This document shows, piece after piece, positions 22,491-34,939 of a stretch of DNA of 64,000 nt. Origin of the DNA: Gnetum montanum (Eukaryota; Streptophyta; Gnetopsida; Gnetales; Gnetaceae). The translations under genes and the position numbers were made by a program. The stretch's first letter is position 1. Each line of letters starts with the position of its first letter. The stretch lies in assembly GCA_015680685.1 (NCBI GenBank), contig MNCI01029592.1:95630-159629 (forward strand). The letters are read 5' to 3'. The notes below the pieces were generated by a model, which saw only the letters and a list, made by a program, of their open reading frames with translations, was not told the origin of the DNA and did not search any database.

Positions 22491-22729
22491 CTGAAAAATT
22501 TTCCTTAAGTGAACAAAAGGAGGATCAAGATTTTTACAAAATTTGGGAAGATATGGAATCATAGATAGACAGATTGACTTACTAACTAACTAGCTTTAAC
22601 TGCCTAATTGTATGAATTCACAATGATTACAAAAATGGATGTTCAAGAGATAAAAATGAACATCCTTACAAAATTGATAATTGGAATTCCTTTGATGGAT
22701 GAAGATGAAGAGAAGAATAAAAAGTGCTA

Positions 22730-23838
22730 GGAGGTGGAGGCTCTTGGAATGTTGATGGACCTTCTCCAACCTTCAGTGCTTGTGGAGATGGTGGTTGAGG
22801 TTGAGATGGCTGTAGCTGCTACTTTTGGTGGAAGAAAAAAGGCATTGGGTAGTGCCTTCATCTTTTGCTCCTTACTCTAGGGATCATACACAGTCCATGC
22901 AGCATCACCAATGTGAGTTGGTATAGGAATGTTCCATGGATAGGACATGGTTAGGAACAACACCTTGATATTCACGAACCAGGTAGTGAATTATTTATGT
23001 TGAATGTCAAATGTCCTAATAAGGGTTTGCAGCTTCTGGTAATCATTCATTCATTTGGCTAGGTTCTTTGCTACTGATCATTAATTTGTGAAGTAGGTTC
23101 AGAGAACTTCAAGTTTGGCGTAAGTTGTTTTTAGCTTTTGCTTCGTGTCTTTGTGGTTCTTGAACTATACCTCATATAGGAGGTATGAGCTAGCCATTTA
23201 TTTCTTTGGCTTTAACTACAAAATTTTGGTAGTCAACGTTGCCAAGTTTGCATAGTAGAGGTTGGCTAGCTCCATGTATTTAGTCATCTCCTCAATTTGC
23301 AACTCCTTTAGGTAGATTTTAGCTTTGTTGTAGGTGTTTAGTCCATCAAAGATAGGCTACTACATGTCACCTTGTTGTTGGAGGTCCTTGTTTATTTTTC
23401 TTCATCAATTGAATGTCCTTTTCATTCACTCATTGAGGAGCCCAACCTAGTCCCTGTAATGATCTTGTACATGTTTAAATTTTAGGGCCTCATTTTTCTA
23501 GGCGGTTACATCAATTTCTATTTTTTGGTAAAGGGCATGGAGTTCCTCCATTGATAGATTATGATTCTTAGTAACCAACCTCCTCAAATCCATGTTCACC
23601 TTGGCAAGCTGATCTTGTTTTTGTCATACAAATTCCACCATTTGATCCTTTTGTGTCTCAACATTTTGTAGGTGATGAATGTTCTTGGTCAGAGTAAGAT
23701 TCTCCTTGTGAACTTGCAACAAGTCCTTATCAATATTATAGGCCATGGAATCTGCTAAGGACAAGTTAAAGACCACCATCTCTTTTGCATTCTCAACCTC
23801 CTAAAGTCTATTTTAGAGCTGTAAGAAAGCTTCATCTC
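22730..23838 (-). pseudogene. Accessory ORF of element C, second half (coiled coil and C-terminus)
   Basis: The - strand frame enters at 23838 (DEAFLQL...) and shows heptad-like charged sequence (VENAKEMVVFNLSLADSM, about 23800-23745). A block MELANLYYANLATLT (about 23275-23230) matches MELTNLRYANLAMLT of element A. The C-terminal FTTWFV block (about 22990) matches FTTWYV of A. Several stops. Together with 45420-47160 it forms one ORF interrupted by element D; the codon phase on both sides of the insertion agrees. Function unknown. Confidence 0.75.
23834..23838. repeat. Putative target site duplication of element D, left copy
   Basis: ATCTC here is repeated at 45420-45424 directly after the other end of D. 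Three bases (TAT) separate it from the first TG of the LTR, so either the LTR edge is TA rather than the canonical dinucleotide or the edge has drifted. The frame agreement of the split ORF supports this placement. Confidence 0.7.
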
Positions 23839-25263
23839 TATTGCAACTAGAAAAATCAATCATTGGACTTGCTAATGAATTAGGTGCAATAGTCCTTAAC
23901 CTTGAATCCTCAGGGCCTCTAAAAAATGGGATTTGGAGTACCCTTGGCTAGTTTGGTAGATTAACTATGGACTTATGAAATGTAAAATGAGGTAATAAAA
24001 ATAGAATGCTAAAATAGATAATAGATCTGAATAATGCACAAAAAGTAAATTAATATATTTTGCATAAAAACCCTAAAATTTAAAACTTTATTGAGAAAGA
24101 ATGAAGCGTAAGTTAGAGAAATGTGTACAAATGGTGCTTGAGTGGCAATAGGGGGGTTCATTTGGATGGGGGTTTAGGGTTTGTTGAATTATATGCAATC
24201 AACTCCATAGGCTGGATGTCCTACTACTCTCAATAAAATTGAATTTCCTGGGCTGCTACTCCAAATCAGCAATGTTGGCTATGGTGGGGATTGAGAAGTG
24301 TGAAGAATCCAAGCTATGCAAGTGTTCTATGCTAGGAGTTGGGAGTCCTAGGAGTGTAGCATGAAACTTGAAAATTCACAAATCCCAAAGGGGGTTACAA
24401 AGTCACAAGGTCACAAGGTTTCTACCATAGGTTGAATAGGATACAAGTGTGGGAACTTGTAGGAACTCTTGAGTGCTTGAGAATGGCTAAGTGTAGAATT
24501 GTGAACAAATTGTAAAAATTGTGTAACCAATGCCAATCATATGGGTTTGCAAAAGTGTGGAACCTTGAGAAAAATTTCTAAACTATGTCAAAAAATTGCT
24601 GAATCTTTGAATGGTGTTTGAGGTTTTTTTTTTATAGGTTTGAGGCCATGAATGATGTTGCAAAAATGCTTGTAATCTAGGTGCAAATTGGTTGTCAAAT
24701 TGCTATAAATGTCTATCTTGTACAGGTGAAATGAATGCATAAATTTGGTGGGTTACTATATATAGTAAGTGCCTTTCCCCCATGGCCATTCCATTTATTA
24801 TAAATAGTAATGGGGGCACACCTTTTATGTTGAGCCTTCTTCCATCCTTGTTGGAGTAGTTGGTTAATGTTGGAGTGCATGGAGTGTTGAAATCTAGTTT
24901 TTATGGCTTCCATGCTTTGGGGGAGGGGGATTTTTCCAAGTTGAGGGGAAACCTCCCACTCCTCCACACTAGGGATAGGTGAGATTGGCCCCTTGCAAGT
25001 GTTTCTAGCATAGAAAAATGTATACCCCTATTCCAAAAGGTAATTTTTACCCAAAGCCCAAATATAGACACCAGGTGACTTTTTTCACTTAGGAAATGAG
25101 GCTTTGACCACTTATGAGGAATTTTAGCCCCAAAAGTATGGGATATGTGAGATTGCCCCTCATGGATTATAATCTTCACATTTACAATGAAGTTTTGCCT
25201 TGGGTTTCATGGGGTGAAAGTTACATGAAGAAAATTAGCTATACAAATTTTTGTGATGTTTCA
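23839..25263 (-). repeat. 3' LTR of element D
   Basis: On the - strand it starts TGAAACATC (complement of 25255-25263) and ends near TTGCAATA. It aligns over its length with 43928-45419 and more distantly with 61927-63659. Shared landmarks on the + strand include CTTGGCTAGTTTGGTAGAT (about 23944) and GTTTCATGGGGTGAAAGTTA (25204). Both D copies carry CTATAAATAGTAATGGGG (about 24799 and 44862). Confidence 0.88.
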
Positions 25264-25285
25264 ATGATCCCTCTTTGTTGGTGCC
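25264..25285 (-). other. Polypurine tract of element D
   Basis: The - strand reads AACAAAGAGGGATCA immediately before TGAAAC. In LTR F the corresponding tract is AAAAAAGAGAAACCA. Beyond it both share about 50 bp of 3' untranslated sequence including the complement of AAGAATACAAAACACCA. This shared block first looked like part of the LTR, but it is absent after the 5' LTR copy at 45419. Confidence 0.75.
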
Positions 25286-25559
25286 TAGAGGATTGACCCA
25301 AGGGGCACTGACAAAGAATACAAAACACCATTACATACTATGATGCTACAATGCACACATGCCACATGAGATGATAAAACCAAGCTATTTAGGTAACTAA
25401 TGCTACTAGTTTAAGGTCACCAATGCTACTAGTTTAAGATCCTAAAGGGCCATTACAAGTAGGCTTGCTTGTCAATGATTGTTAGCTACATATAGTATGG
25501 CTTTAGATAGGAATGATTAACCAGATTGGCTAGCTCATTTACATCCATGTTGACTATTT
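25286..25559 (-). other. 3' untranslated segment of element D
   Basis: Noncoding stretch between integrase and the polypurine tract. It contains a short direct repeat, ACCAATGCTACTAGTTTAAG and a near copy, at about 25399-25440. Confidence 0.5.
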
Positions 25560-26480
25560 TGTATGCACCATTCCTGTAAGCTCTGGTGACAAGGAAGGGC
25601 CCTTCCTAGTTGATTGAAAATTTATCTACATGCTTGTGGACAACTTTGAGGATCAAGTCAACTTCTTTGATCTTATGCATGGTCAAGTTATGGTGATGTT
25701 GCTTCCTTTGCCTCTCTTGATAGTGTTTGATGTGAGTAAGTACTTGCATATGTTTCTCCTTTAATAAGTCTAGGATTGTTGTTTGTAACTTCTTATTCTG
25801 CTTATCGTTGATGAAGTTAGTCAAGGCTTCTTAGAGTAATGGTACCTACAATTCAAAAGGCAAAACAACTTCAGAATCATAAACTAAGCTATAATGGGTT
25901 GCACTGGTTGCCATGTGATAGGTTGTCTTGTATGCCCATAGTGCATGAAAAAGCCTCTCATGCCATTTACACTTGCTATTGTCAAACATCTTCTTGAGTA
26001 AGTTGATGATGACCTTGTTGCTTACTTCTGCTTGTTCACTAGCTTGAGGGTTATAAGATGATGAGAAAGAATGCTTAATGCCTAGGTCATGATAGAAATA
26101 TTTTTTTCTTGGCTACTAAATTATGTTCCATTATTAGTGACTATGGTTATGGGTATGCCAAAATTAGCTACGATGTTATCTAGGATGAATTTGCAAACTT
26201 GCTCAGATGTGGTCTTCCTTAGGGGAATAGCCTCGACCCATTTTGTAAAGTATTTGGTTGCGGTGAAGATGAAGCTATGTCCTATTGAAGACTTAGGCAT
26301 TATGGTTCCAACGATATCCAACCCCCATCATTGAAATGACCATGTTATTTGAGTGGTATGCAACTTATTTGGTGGTACATGTATAAGGTTGCTATATTGT
26401 TGGCATGTGTCACACCGCTTAACCTTCTATAGGTAGTCATTTTTCATATGAGGCCAATAGTAGCTTGACCATATATTCTT
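25560..26480 (-). pseudogene. Integrase of element D
   Basis: Read on the - strand: the C..C part of the zinc finger (CDTCQQYSN, about 26415), then the core with WGLDIVGTI (first Asp, about 26320), GHSFIFTATKYFTKWVEAI (26290-26230) and an FGIPITIV block ending in NNGT where DNGT is expected (codon 26135-26133 is AAT), then a broken stretch. The C-terminal part is at 25824-25606 (KKLQTTILDLLKEKHMQV..., HKHVDKFSIN), matching the KF..nW context of Tat integrases. It would insert cDNA into chromosomes; it is inactive by stops and loss of the second Asp. Confidence 0.83.
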
Positions 26481-26599
26481 AGTAATCATAGCTCTTGGTC
26501 TTGTATGTTCTTCACAAACACCCTCATGAACCTCCTCTCAGATTATTCTAACTTTGATTTTACCTAACAACTTTAGGAGTATGCCATCATAGGATTGTT

Positions 26600-27110
26600 G
26601 ACATAATGTGTTATCACCTATGATAACATAATGTTGTGATCACTTGCGTACATCTTCCTTTTGAGTAGTAGTTAGGCCTTGTGAGGATTCACCATGCATA
26701 AGGTAAAATTTGATCTTGTCATATCACTCCTTGGGAGGAGCAGTATGAATGACGACCATAAAGGTATCCTTAGTATTCTGTATGATGGAAGTAGCATAGT
26801 CCACGGTTAAGGTGGGCAACTTACTAAACACATTTGGTGTCATACTATGGACTAGTGTTACAATTGCATCAGCTATGAAATTTTCATTTTTGGGTATGTG
26901 CTGGATATCAATGTCTTTAAATTGCTGTAACAATTGCTTCCCTAGGTCACAGTATGGTTGTAAGTGTTTGGCTTTGCATGCATGGACTTTGGTTACTTGG
27001 TTAACCATGAGTTGTGAATCACCTTTGATTACTAAGCATCTAATTCCTAGGTCACAAGCTATCATCATTCCTTTGATTAACCTTCATACTCCACTATGTT
27101 GTTATTACAT
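26600..27110 (-). pseudogene. Second (additional) RNase H domain of element D
   Basis: An open - strand frame 27068-26724 reads ACDLGIRCLVIKGDSQLMV, then VHACKAKHLQPYCDLGKQLL and IPKNENFIADAIVTL. This is the plant-type RNase H with its catalytic Asp in GDSQL and the late Asp in ADA. An NNIVEYEG context with the expected Glu lies just upstream (about 27100) across a frameshift. A second RNase H between the first and integrase is a hallmark of the Tat clade. Downstream to about 26600 the frame is broken. Confidence 0.82.
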
Positions 27111-27389
27111 GGGAACTCAAAATGATAGATAAAGGATTGAATTTCATTAGATGGGAATGTTATGCTAGTAGTGGCACTGACCCCATGGGTAGTTGAAGCT
27201 TTGTCAAATTACATAACTACCTCATAACCCTTGAGCACTTGGCTAACTACATTAATGTATTCATCAGGGAATTTAGGATCTATGGCTTCTTGGTTGTTGA
27301 TAGGTGAAACTATGAGTTGTATGGCTATAGCCTAACCTTTCGTTAATGATTGAGAGATGTAATGAAGGTCAAACTCCATAGTTATGGCT

Positions 27390-27760
27390 TTCCTAGGCTA
27401 TATGGCTACTTTCATAAATGTTGATCATTATGGCTCTAAGTATGATGTTATTGTAAATGACATTGACTTGGCTTTTGAAGAAGTAGTGTTCCCAATTCTT
27501 CAATGAAAAGACTAGTGCTAGACAATACTTCTCCACTTTAGTGTATCGAGCCTCATGGGTAACTAACTTATGGCTAAGGTAGTATACAAGTATTTCTGCT
27601 CCATCATCAAATTTTTGACAGAGTAGAGAGGCAATGGATATGTTAGAGATGGCAAGGTAGATGTAAAAATTTTTATCCTCTTGCAGAGGATAGATCACGA
27701 GTAGTTGTGCCAACTCTCACTTAAGGTTTTCAAAGGTCTCTTGGCATTGAGCCATCCACT
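27390..27760 (-). pseudogene. First RNase H (connection-like) of element D
   Basis: The - strand frame 27713-27393 contains FYIYLAISNISIASLLCQ, a VYYLSHKLVTHEARYTKVEK block with the Glu, and LVFSLKNWEHYFFKSQV. The position of the first catalytic Asp is Ala/Ile (YLAIS). Published work on Tat elements describes the same loss in the original RNase H when a second one is present, so this may be lineage-typical, not decay. Confidence 0.78.
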
Positions 27761-28956
27761 CATAGTAAGCAAGTGTCACATAGAATGTAACTTATCCATA
27801 AGCCTAGTGATAAATTTGTGAATAAATTACAGTTTTCCTTGCAATCCTCAAAGCTATTTTTGGTAGGTGCTACTAATTTAGATATGGCCTTAACCTTATC
27901 AAGATTGACATGTATCCCTATTTTAGATACTACAAAGCCAAGAATCTTATCTGTCTTGACACCAAACATGCATTTCTTGGGATTGAGCCTAAGCTTATAT
28001 TTGAGGCATCATTTAAGCACAAGGTCTAGGTTATTAGCATGATCATTGGCCATTGTGGACTTAATGGCTATGTCATCTATGTAATTATTAAGAAAACCTT
28101 ACATGTGATCGTTGAACATATAGGTCATGGCTCATTGATTGGGTGCTCTTGTGTTCTTAAGGCCAAAGGGCATTATGGTATAACAAAAGGTACCCCAACA
28201 GGTCATGAAGGTCATGCTAAGTTGGTGCTCTAGATTGATCCTAATTTGATTATATCCTGAGAATCTATCTATAAAGAACAAAAAGACATGTCCAGATGTA
28301 GTATTGATTAGTTGATCAATACTAGGCAAAGGGAAGTCATCTTTGATAGTTTCTTTATTTAGGTTTTGGAAATTGATGTAAATATGGATACTCCCATTTT
28401 TCTTAGGGACTACCACTATGTTGGATGCCCATTCTACGTAGTCAAAAACCCTAATGAAACTAGCTTGGTAGAGCTTTGAGATCTCATCATGAACTACCAA
28501 GGCCAAATCAGGTCTAATTTTGCACATCTTTTATTTAATCAGTCAAATGCTAGGATCTCATATGATGTTGTGCTAGACTAAACATGGATCTAGGCTTGGC
28601 ATATCTTCATATGACTAGGAAAAGGCCTTAATGTTGCTTTGTAGGACTTTGGTGATGTCTTGAGCCTTTTGAGTTTCCAGTGAGAAACGTAGTTTAAGGG
28701 TTTTCTCCTTACCGCTATGTGTTGTGACAAGAATTTCAATTAGAGAGTCTTTGGTTATGTCATCCACCTCTAAGTCAAGGGTTTTGACTAGGTTTTTAAG
28801 CCATTCTAGAGGTTTCTCTATTGAGGTTATGTGGTCAACAAGAATCTCAAGCTCAAGATCTAGGCAATCAGGGTTGACACAACGTTCAACATTGCCGTGA
28901 GGTCCATGTAGACACAAAGGAAAATTGATTTGCTCCCAGATACTCATACTTTGATC
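27760..28956 (-). pseudogene. Reverse transcriptase of element D
   Basis: On the - strand the exon-like segment starts after a splice-acceptor-like TGACATGCAG (AG at 28958-28957). The pre-RT linker (28950-28615; ERCVNPDCLDLELEIL, LKLRFSLETQKAQDI) leads to the palm: PDLALVVHDEISKLYQASFI (28520), VPKKNGSIHIYINFQNLN, DDFPLPSIDQLI, DRFSGYNQI and the catalytic YIDD at about 28080. The thumb (MFGVKTDKILGFVVSKIGI, 27969) follows. Stops are few compared with B. All RT motifs are present in order. Confidence 0.86.
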
Positions 28957-29049
28957 CTGCATGTCAACCAAAAGCACATTAAGTGGCACTTGGGTAAAAG
29001 TGAATAAGCAATTCCAAAATGCTATAAAATCATGTAAACACATGTAGAC

Positions 29050-29640
29050 CTAATGTAAACAAGGTCATCCAAGGCTACAAATAGGGTGTGAACAAGTAAA
29101 AAAAAGTGAAATAAGGGCCAAATAAAGGTCAAACCAAGGTTAAACAAAGTAAAGTATAATAAATAAGACTACAAATGCTCAACAAAGGTCATAATTTTGC
29201 CAGTTTTAGGCCTTAGTAGGCCATGATGCTAGTTTTGAGTCTGGGTGAGACTATGATGCCAATTTAAGGCCTTAGTAGGCCATGGTCACATGGTGTTAAA
29301 TAGTGGTCAAGTAAGGTCAAAGACCCCTATTTGATACTATTCAATGGCTAAACAAAGGCAAATAAGGCTATAATAAGGCAAATAAAGAACATATAAGGTT
29401 GTATAAAGGCCATAGAAGGTCAACAAGGTCAACAATGTAACACGAGTCCAAAACAAGCCAAAGCACTATGTAATAAGTAAAAAAATCAAGCAACATAGGC
29501 TGCATATGGTGAAATTGGGCTAACATAGGTCAAAAAATGATTAGGTTTTGCTAGTTTTAGGCCTTAGCAAGCCATGTTTTAAGACTACAAGGCTATTAGG
29601 TGATTTTGGGCATCAATTAGGGCTATTTATACCAAAAAAT
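29050..29640. repeat. AAGGCC/AGTTTTAGGCC-rich edge sequence
   Basis: The phrase GCCAGTTTTAGGCCTTAGTAGGCCATG or variants occurs at about 29208, 29249 and 29550, mixed with AAGGTCAAACAAGG-like words. The same vocabulary recurs in the same orientation at 38860-39090. No coding potential. Confidence 0.65.
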
Positions 29641-32600
29641 TAAGAGTTTTGAGGTTTCCACATTGGGCTTCCCTTGTTTCCATGTTGGCTAGCATGGAAG
29701 AAGGGATCCTTAGCATGGAAACCAAGGAAAGTGGGTTTTGGAGCATCTAGAGTTTCACAATTAAGGTTCTAAGGCCTTCCCAAGGAAACACAAGGCCAAA
29801 GCTATCAAAATTGGTCTAGAGGTTTGTAAAGGCAAAAAAGCATGTTTTGAAGCCTCCTCCCTTGTTTCCACATTGGCCATTGTGTAAGAGAGGGGGTTTA
29901 GTGTGGAGAACCAGGGTTCAAGCCAAAACATGATCAAACTTGGTAAAAAAAGTAATTAAAACCTATATCTAGGAGGTGTGCATTCCTTAGCTTTGTTTTG
30001 AGATAATTTGAAGTAGTTTTGAATGTTAAAATGTGTTGAAATGGATTCCCCCCATTTTTCCATGTTAAGCATAGTATTCCTAGTGTGGAAAGATGGGGGA
30101 CACTTGTTTTGTGAATTCAAGATGGTTCGAGAGCACATTGACTAGGTTCCTAGGTTCCTAGGGTTGTGGATCATGATTTTGCAAGTTTCTAGCTAATTTT
30201 GGACATGTTTGGAGGTCATTCAAGGGAATTTAAGGTCTTCCCATATATTTCCATGCTAGGGGGAATGGGTTGTGGAGGTTAAAATAAGGTCAAACAAGCA
30301 AAATATTAAGGTCATGAGGTCCTAGGTTTCTCCAACGTAGATCTTTAGCTTCCAAGAGAAGCATCTTTCCTCCCTTATTTCCATGCTTCCTAGTATGGAG
30401 GGGATCCTCTTTAGTGTGGATGCAGTAAGAATCTCATATCTAGGCTAATTTAGATCACCATCAACTATGATTGTTAGCTTCTAGAGTTTCTAGGGCCAAG
30501 GGCTAGGGTTTCATGAAAAAAATTGGTAAATTTGAGTAATTTTAAGTCTTTTATGAACTCCCCCCCATTTTCCCACATTGTGGGTATGGAGATTAGCATG
30601 GAAGACTAGGGAAACAACTTTTTGGCCATTTTAAATTAGTTTTATAAGGCTTGAAGGCTCCAGAAGATGAATTCAGGGTTCTAGAGTGCATGTAATGTCA
30701 TTTGATGTTGTTCTAAGGTGCATATGGGCCTCAAATGAGTCTTCCCATTCATTTTTCATACTAAGTAGCATGGAGGAAGGGATTTCTAGTATGGAAGAAT
30801 CATAAATACTAGATATTAGCTAGTTTTAACCTCAATTTATTATGCATGTATGCCTCCAGGGTTGTTGAGGTCAAGGACTAGGGTTTGAGGTCAAGTTTGG
30901 CCAATTTAGGGATTTCTAAGATGGTTTTTAAATCTTTCCCTCTATTTTCCATGTTGGAAATTGTAGGCTTAACATGGAAGATTTGGGGGAGTAGTGTTTT
31001 GAATTTATATGGTTGTTTTTTCATGGTTTGAGGGCTCCAAAAGGTGTAAAACTAGTCGTAGGACTCATGTAAGGTTGTAGGATGTTTGTTTGAGGTGTTT
31101 AAAGGTCATTTTGGAGTCCCTTTAGAGTTTTCACCTTTCTTCCATGATAGGAAGCATGGATGAGGGAGTTCTTAGCATGGAGGAAGTGTGGGACCCTACT
31201 TTTTGCCATTTTTGGCCATGCATATATGTCTCTAAGGTTGTTAGTGTTAATTTTTGCTACTTGGTGTTAAAATTTGATCATTTTGAGGGTTATTAGGTAT
31301 TTTTTGATGTTCCTCCACATTTTATCATGTTGGGGATTTCATTCTCAAGGTGGAAGATTGGGGAAAAGGGGTTTTGACCATTTATGATCAATTTTGGAGA
31401 GTCTAAGGGTTCTAGGATGAGTAGACGGGATCCTAGAACACACATAGGGCTTTCTAGCATTCATTTAAGGGCTTTAAGAGTAGTTTTGGAGTTTCCAAAA
31501 GGTTCCCCCTTTCTTCCATGTTGGCCAGCATGGAAGAGGGAGCTCTCAATGTGGAGGGATCAAGGAACTCTATTTTTTAAAACTATTTTTGGCAGTTTTG
31601 GCTATGCATGAGTGTTTACAGTGTTGTTGGTCTTGGCTATCAATGTCTATGATCGAAATCTAGTCATTTGAAGGCTATAAATGGGTTTTAGGATCCCCCT
31701 TCAATCCACATTGAGGTTGGGATGCTCAACATGGGTGGGATCCTCCTCAGTGTGGAGAAAAAGGGAGCATGTTTTGGTCATTTTAGGTGACTTTTCAAAG
31801 TTTGGTGGCTTCCAGAAGGTCTGGGTTGCTTCTAGAAGGTAAATTGCATGTAAAATTCAATAGTTTTGGCTTTCCCCCTCCATCTACACTAAGACTAGAA
31901 TGCTTACTGTGGAGGAGTTCCTCCTTAGCATGGAAGAACCCTAGGAGGTTGATTTTTACATTCTAGTTTCTTTCGAAGAGGTTATCAAGGTCATGGTATT
32001 AGATATAAGGTAATTTGAGGTTTTTTTATTTCTAGAACATCCTACTAATTTTCCTAGATACTCTCCCTAGTTTTTCATGCTAGGAAACATGGAAGAGGTC
32101 TCCCCCAATGTAGAACTAAGAAAGTCAAATCTAGGCTAGTTTGATAGCCAATCAACCATGCATGTTAATCTCTAGGGTTGTCGATGTCAATGGTCAATAT
32201 TGGGTGTCAAGATCCAATAGTTTGGAGGCTCCTAAGTGCCCCATGTAATTTTTCCCTTTTCTTCTACTTTGGGCATGATGGCCCTAGTTTGGTTGAGTGG
32301 GAGATGGTAGTTTTATGCCATATTTGACTAATTTTGGGGCATTCAAAAGCTCCAGAGGGTTTGGGCAGGGTCTAGGGGTTATTAGGCATTGAGAAATGGT
32401 TACTAGGTAGTTAATTTAGGTTTTTTTTGGCTTTCCCATACCTATCCATGTTGGGGTGAGATGCTATAAAGCCTTTTCCAATGTGGAAACACCAAATCCC
32501 AATGTTTCAACTAGCTTTGACTAGGTTTGGTAAGGTTCTAAGGTTGCTAAGGATGCTTGGAGGGGTTCTGGGTCATGTGGGCCCACTTCAGGGGTCAAAC

Positions 32601-34650
32601 TTGAGCTAGATGGGTGTTGGAGGATAAGAATGGATGTTACCCCCTTCTAGGCACTATTGTCCCATCATGGAAACCCAAATTATCCAGATCTATCAATGTT
32701 CAACCCTCATTTGGGAGCTTGGGGTTGAAAAGAGGTAGGTTTTGGGTTACTAAAATGGCAAAAGATTATTTTTTAGTGATTTTAAAAAATGGCATGCATG
32801 TATCCATGATAGGTATAATGTCCCCAACATGGATGCATGGGGGTTAAGGCTTGGTTGTTTTTCAAAGTGTTTAAAGGATTAAAACCTAGCATTGATGCAA
32901 ATTTTTGGCTAAGAAGGAAGGTGTATGGTGGGGCCCAAAACCAAAAAATTTAAAATTTTGAAAAGTGAAGCTATTTCCCACCAATATCAAGATGGAACTA
33001 CACTTCAGTGCACTTGGAGTTATGGTGCACTAAAAGAGCAACTAGGGTTTAGTGGTGGGTGTTTAGGTTTAGATTTGTTTTAATGCCAAATTTCACAATT
33101 GTTATTCTTACAAATTGCACATTGGAGGAGAGCTTTGGTAGATATTTCTATGGTATAAGCAACCTATCCTTAGTGTGGAAGCACCCATTTCTTCCTGCAC
33201 ATAGCATAACACTCTTATTCTTCTTAATTTCAAGCTACTCCTAACATTGATCTGGCCATCATGTCGAAATAATGTGGAGGGAAGAGTTAGAATCCCAGGA
33301 TTCAAAAGGTGGATGAACAAGAAAGGGATCTATTAGGGCTACCTAGGACTATTTCAATCCAAGATTCTTCTATTGTTGCTCCAAGGTAGGAAATTCTACC
33401 CATGTTTGCTTTGGTTTCTAGCTATTTTTATTGCTTTTCTTGCCACATGTAGAGCTATTTTTCTCAAATCTATGATGATAGAGGGGGCAGAAAATTTTTT
33501 TGATGAAATATGACCTCTTATTTTTATCATTTCTACGTAGATCTATGGTAATTTTGTTTTTTTGGCCTTAGTATATTTGATTTGAAAATCAAACTTGCTA
33601 TTTTTATGCTTTTGTTTTTCAAAATTTGGGGATATGGTCATTTTTCTTAGATCTAGGCCAAACAATTCATCAAAATTAAATTCTAATGAAATCCTACATC
33701 ATTATTTTGGTGTTTTCAAATGGGTATTGATTATTTTACCATTTTTGGCATGTTTTTATGGCTATGTTAAGTTTTATTTTAGCCTTTTAGCTTTTTACAT
33801 GAAAAAAAGTAATGTTATGTATTTTTTTCTTAAGAAAATGGCTACATATTTTTAAATCCAATGTTATGAATTTGTAGCACTATGTTTAAAATTTCCAATG
33901 GCTATTGTCTTATTTGATTTGGATTAATAATGATGGAGTTATGGCTATTTTCCTAAGGTCATGTAGTTAGGTTTTTTATTCCATTTTAAAAATTTTATGT
34001 AAGTTCATGAATTGTTTCTAAGCCAATGGTAGGGGTTTTGGCTATTTCTTGGTCATGGCTAGGTGGGTCTTGGCTTCAGCTTTCCAATGGAGGTGGAATC
34101 ACTCCTATTGGCTTTAAAACAAATATTTTATGAATTTTTTTTGCTAAGCCTATGTCAAAAGGAGGTTTGTGCTATTTTTAGATTCTTGTCCAAGTTGGTG
34201 AATTTTTTCTGCATAAACAAAAATGGTTTTGAATTTTTATTAATTGTGGTTGCATAGGGCTTGATTTAAGCTTTCAAATGGTGGTGGAATCACTCTCTTT
34301 GGAGCTTAAATTAATATTTTTGCTAATTTTCTACCAACCATACCCAAAAGGAGATTCATGGTGACTACTATGATTTTTTGCTAATTTGTTTATGTTTCAT
34401 GTAAAAATGGTTATGTATTTTTTTTTTGCAATGGTCATGGATATAGGGTTTATGATTTCTTGATTCCATCCATTTTGGAATTACTAAAATTGGATCCCAA
34501 ACAAAGTTTTAATAGATTTTTGGTTACACTGTGTGAATAAGGTTGAATTTTGGAAGGATGTGATTGATATGTGTAGTTGTTCTTGTAAAACTCATGTTTT
34601 AATTTTTTTTTAGAAAATAAAAGGCTTTACTATTTTTAGAAATATTTTTA
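29640..34650. repeat. Degenerate tandem array, period about 188 bp, hairpin in many units
   Basis: From 29673 to 32808 a word like CTTGTTTCCATGTTGGC recurs, starting at 29673, 29861, 30053, 30244, 30374, 30566, 30750, 30942, 31135, 31318, 31509, 31699, 31878, 32068, 32256, 32439, 32644 and 32808. Most steps are 180-193; one is 130. In many units TTCCATG is followed within about 15 bases by CATGGAA, flanked by C-runs and G-runs, so a hairpin can form. A second unit type (TTTCCAATGG...GGTGGAATCACT) continues with near-190 spacing at 33713, 33891, 34080, 34271 and 34463. Similarity between units is low, so the array is old. Confidence 0.75.
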
Positions 34651-34939
34651 CCATGGCTATATGCTTTTTCTAAGTTTCAACACTTTGTCTAAGTTTATGC
34701 ATGGTTAAAACTAAGGCTTAATTTTTGGTTGTGAAATTTTGGCTCTACTATTTTGGGCTATGAAGTAAAAGGCTATGGAGGCTTGTAATAATGAAATTTT
34801 GGAATTTCATAAGCCAACTTAAATAAATGACTTAGAGCCTTTTACAAAGGCTAATTTCACCTCTGACTAGGATGTTTTTCCAAATTTGTTAAAAAATTAT
34901 AATTGGTCATAGTACTTTTGCTTTGCTTCATGTAGGGTT

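Noticed and set aside
25264-25330. LTR of element D extended to the CACCA at 25330 (TGGTGTTTTG start on the - strand)
   Set aside because: Copies at 25330 and 63726 both have it, but the 5' LTR copy stops at 45419 and is followed by the target duplication; the extra block is therefore 3' untranslated sequence and polypurine tract.
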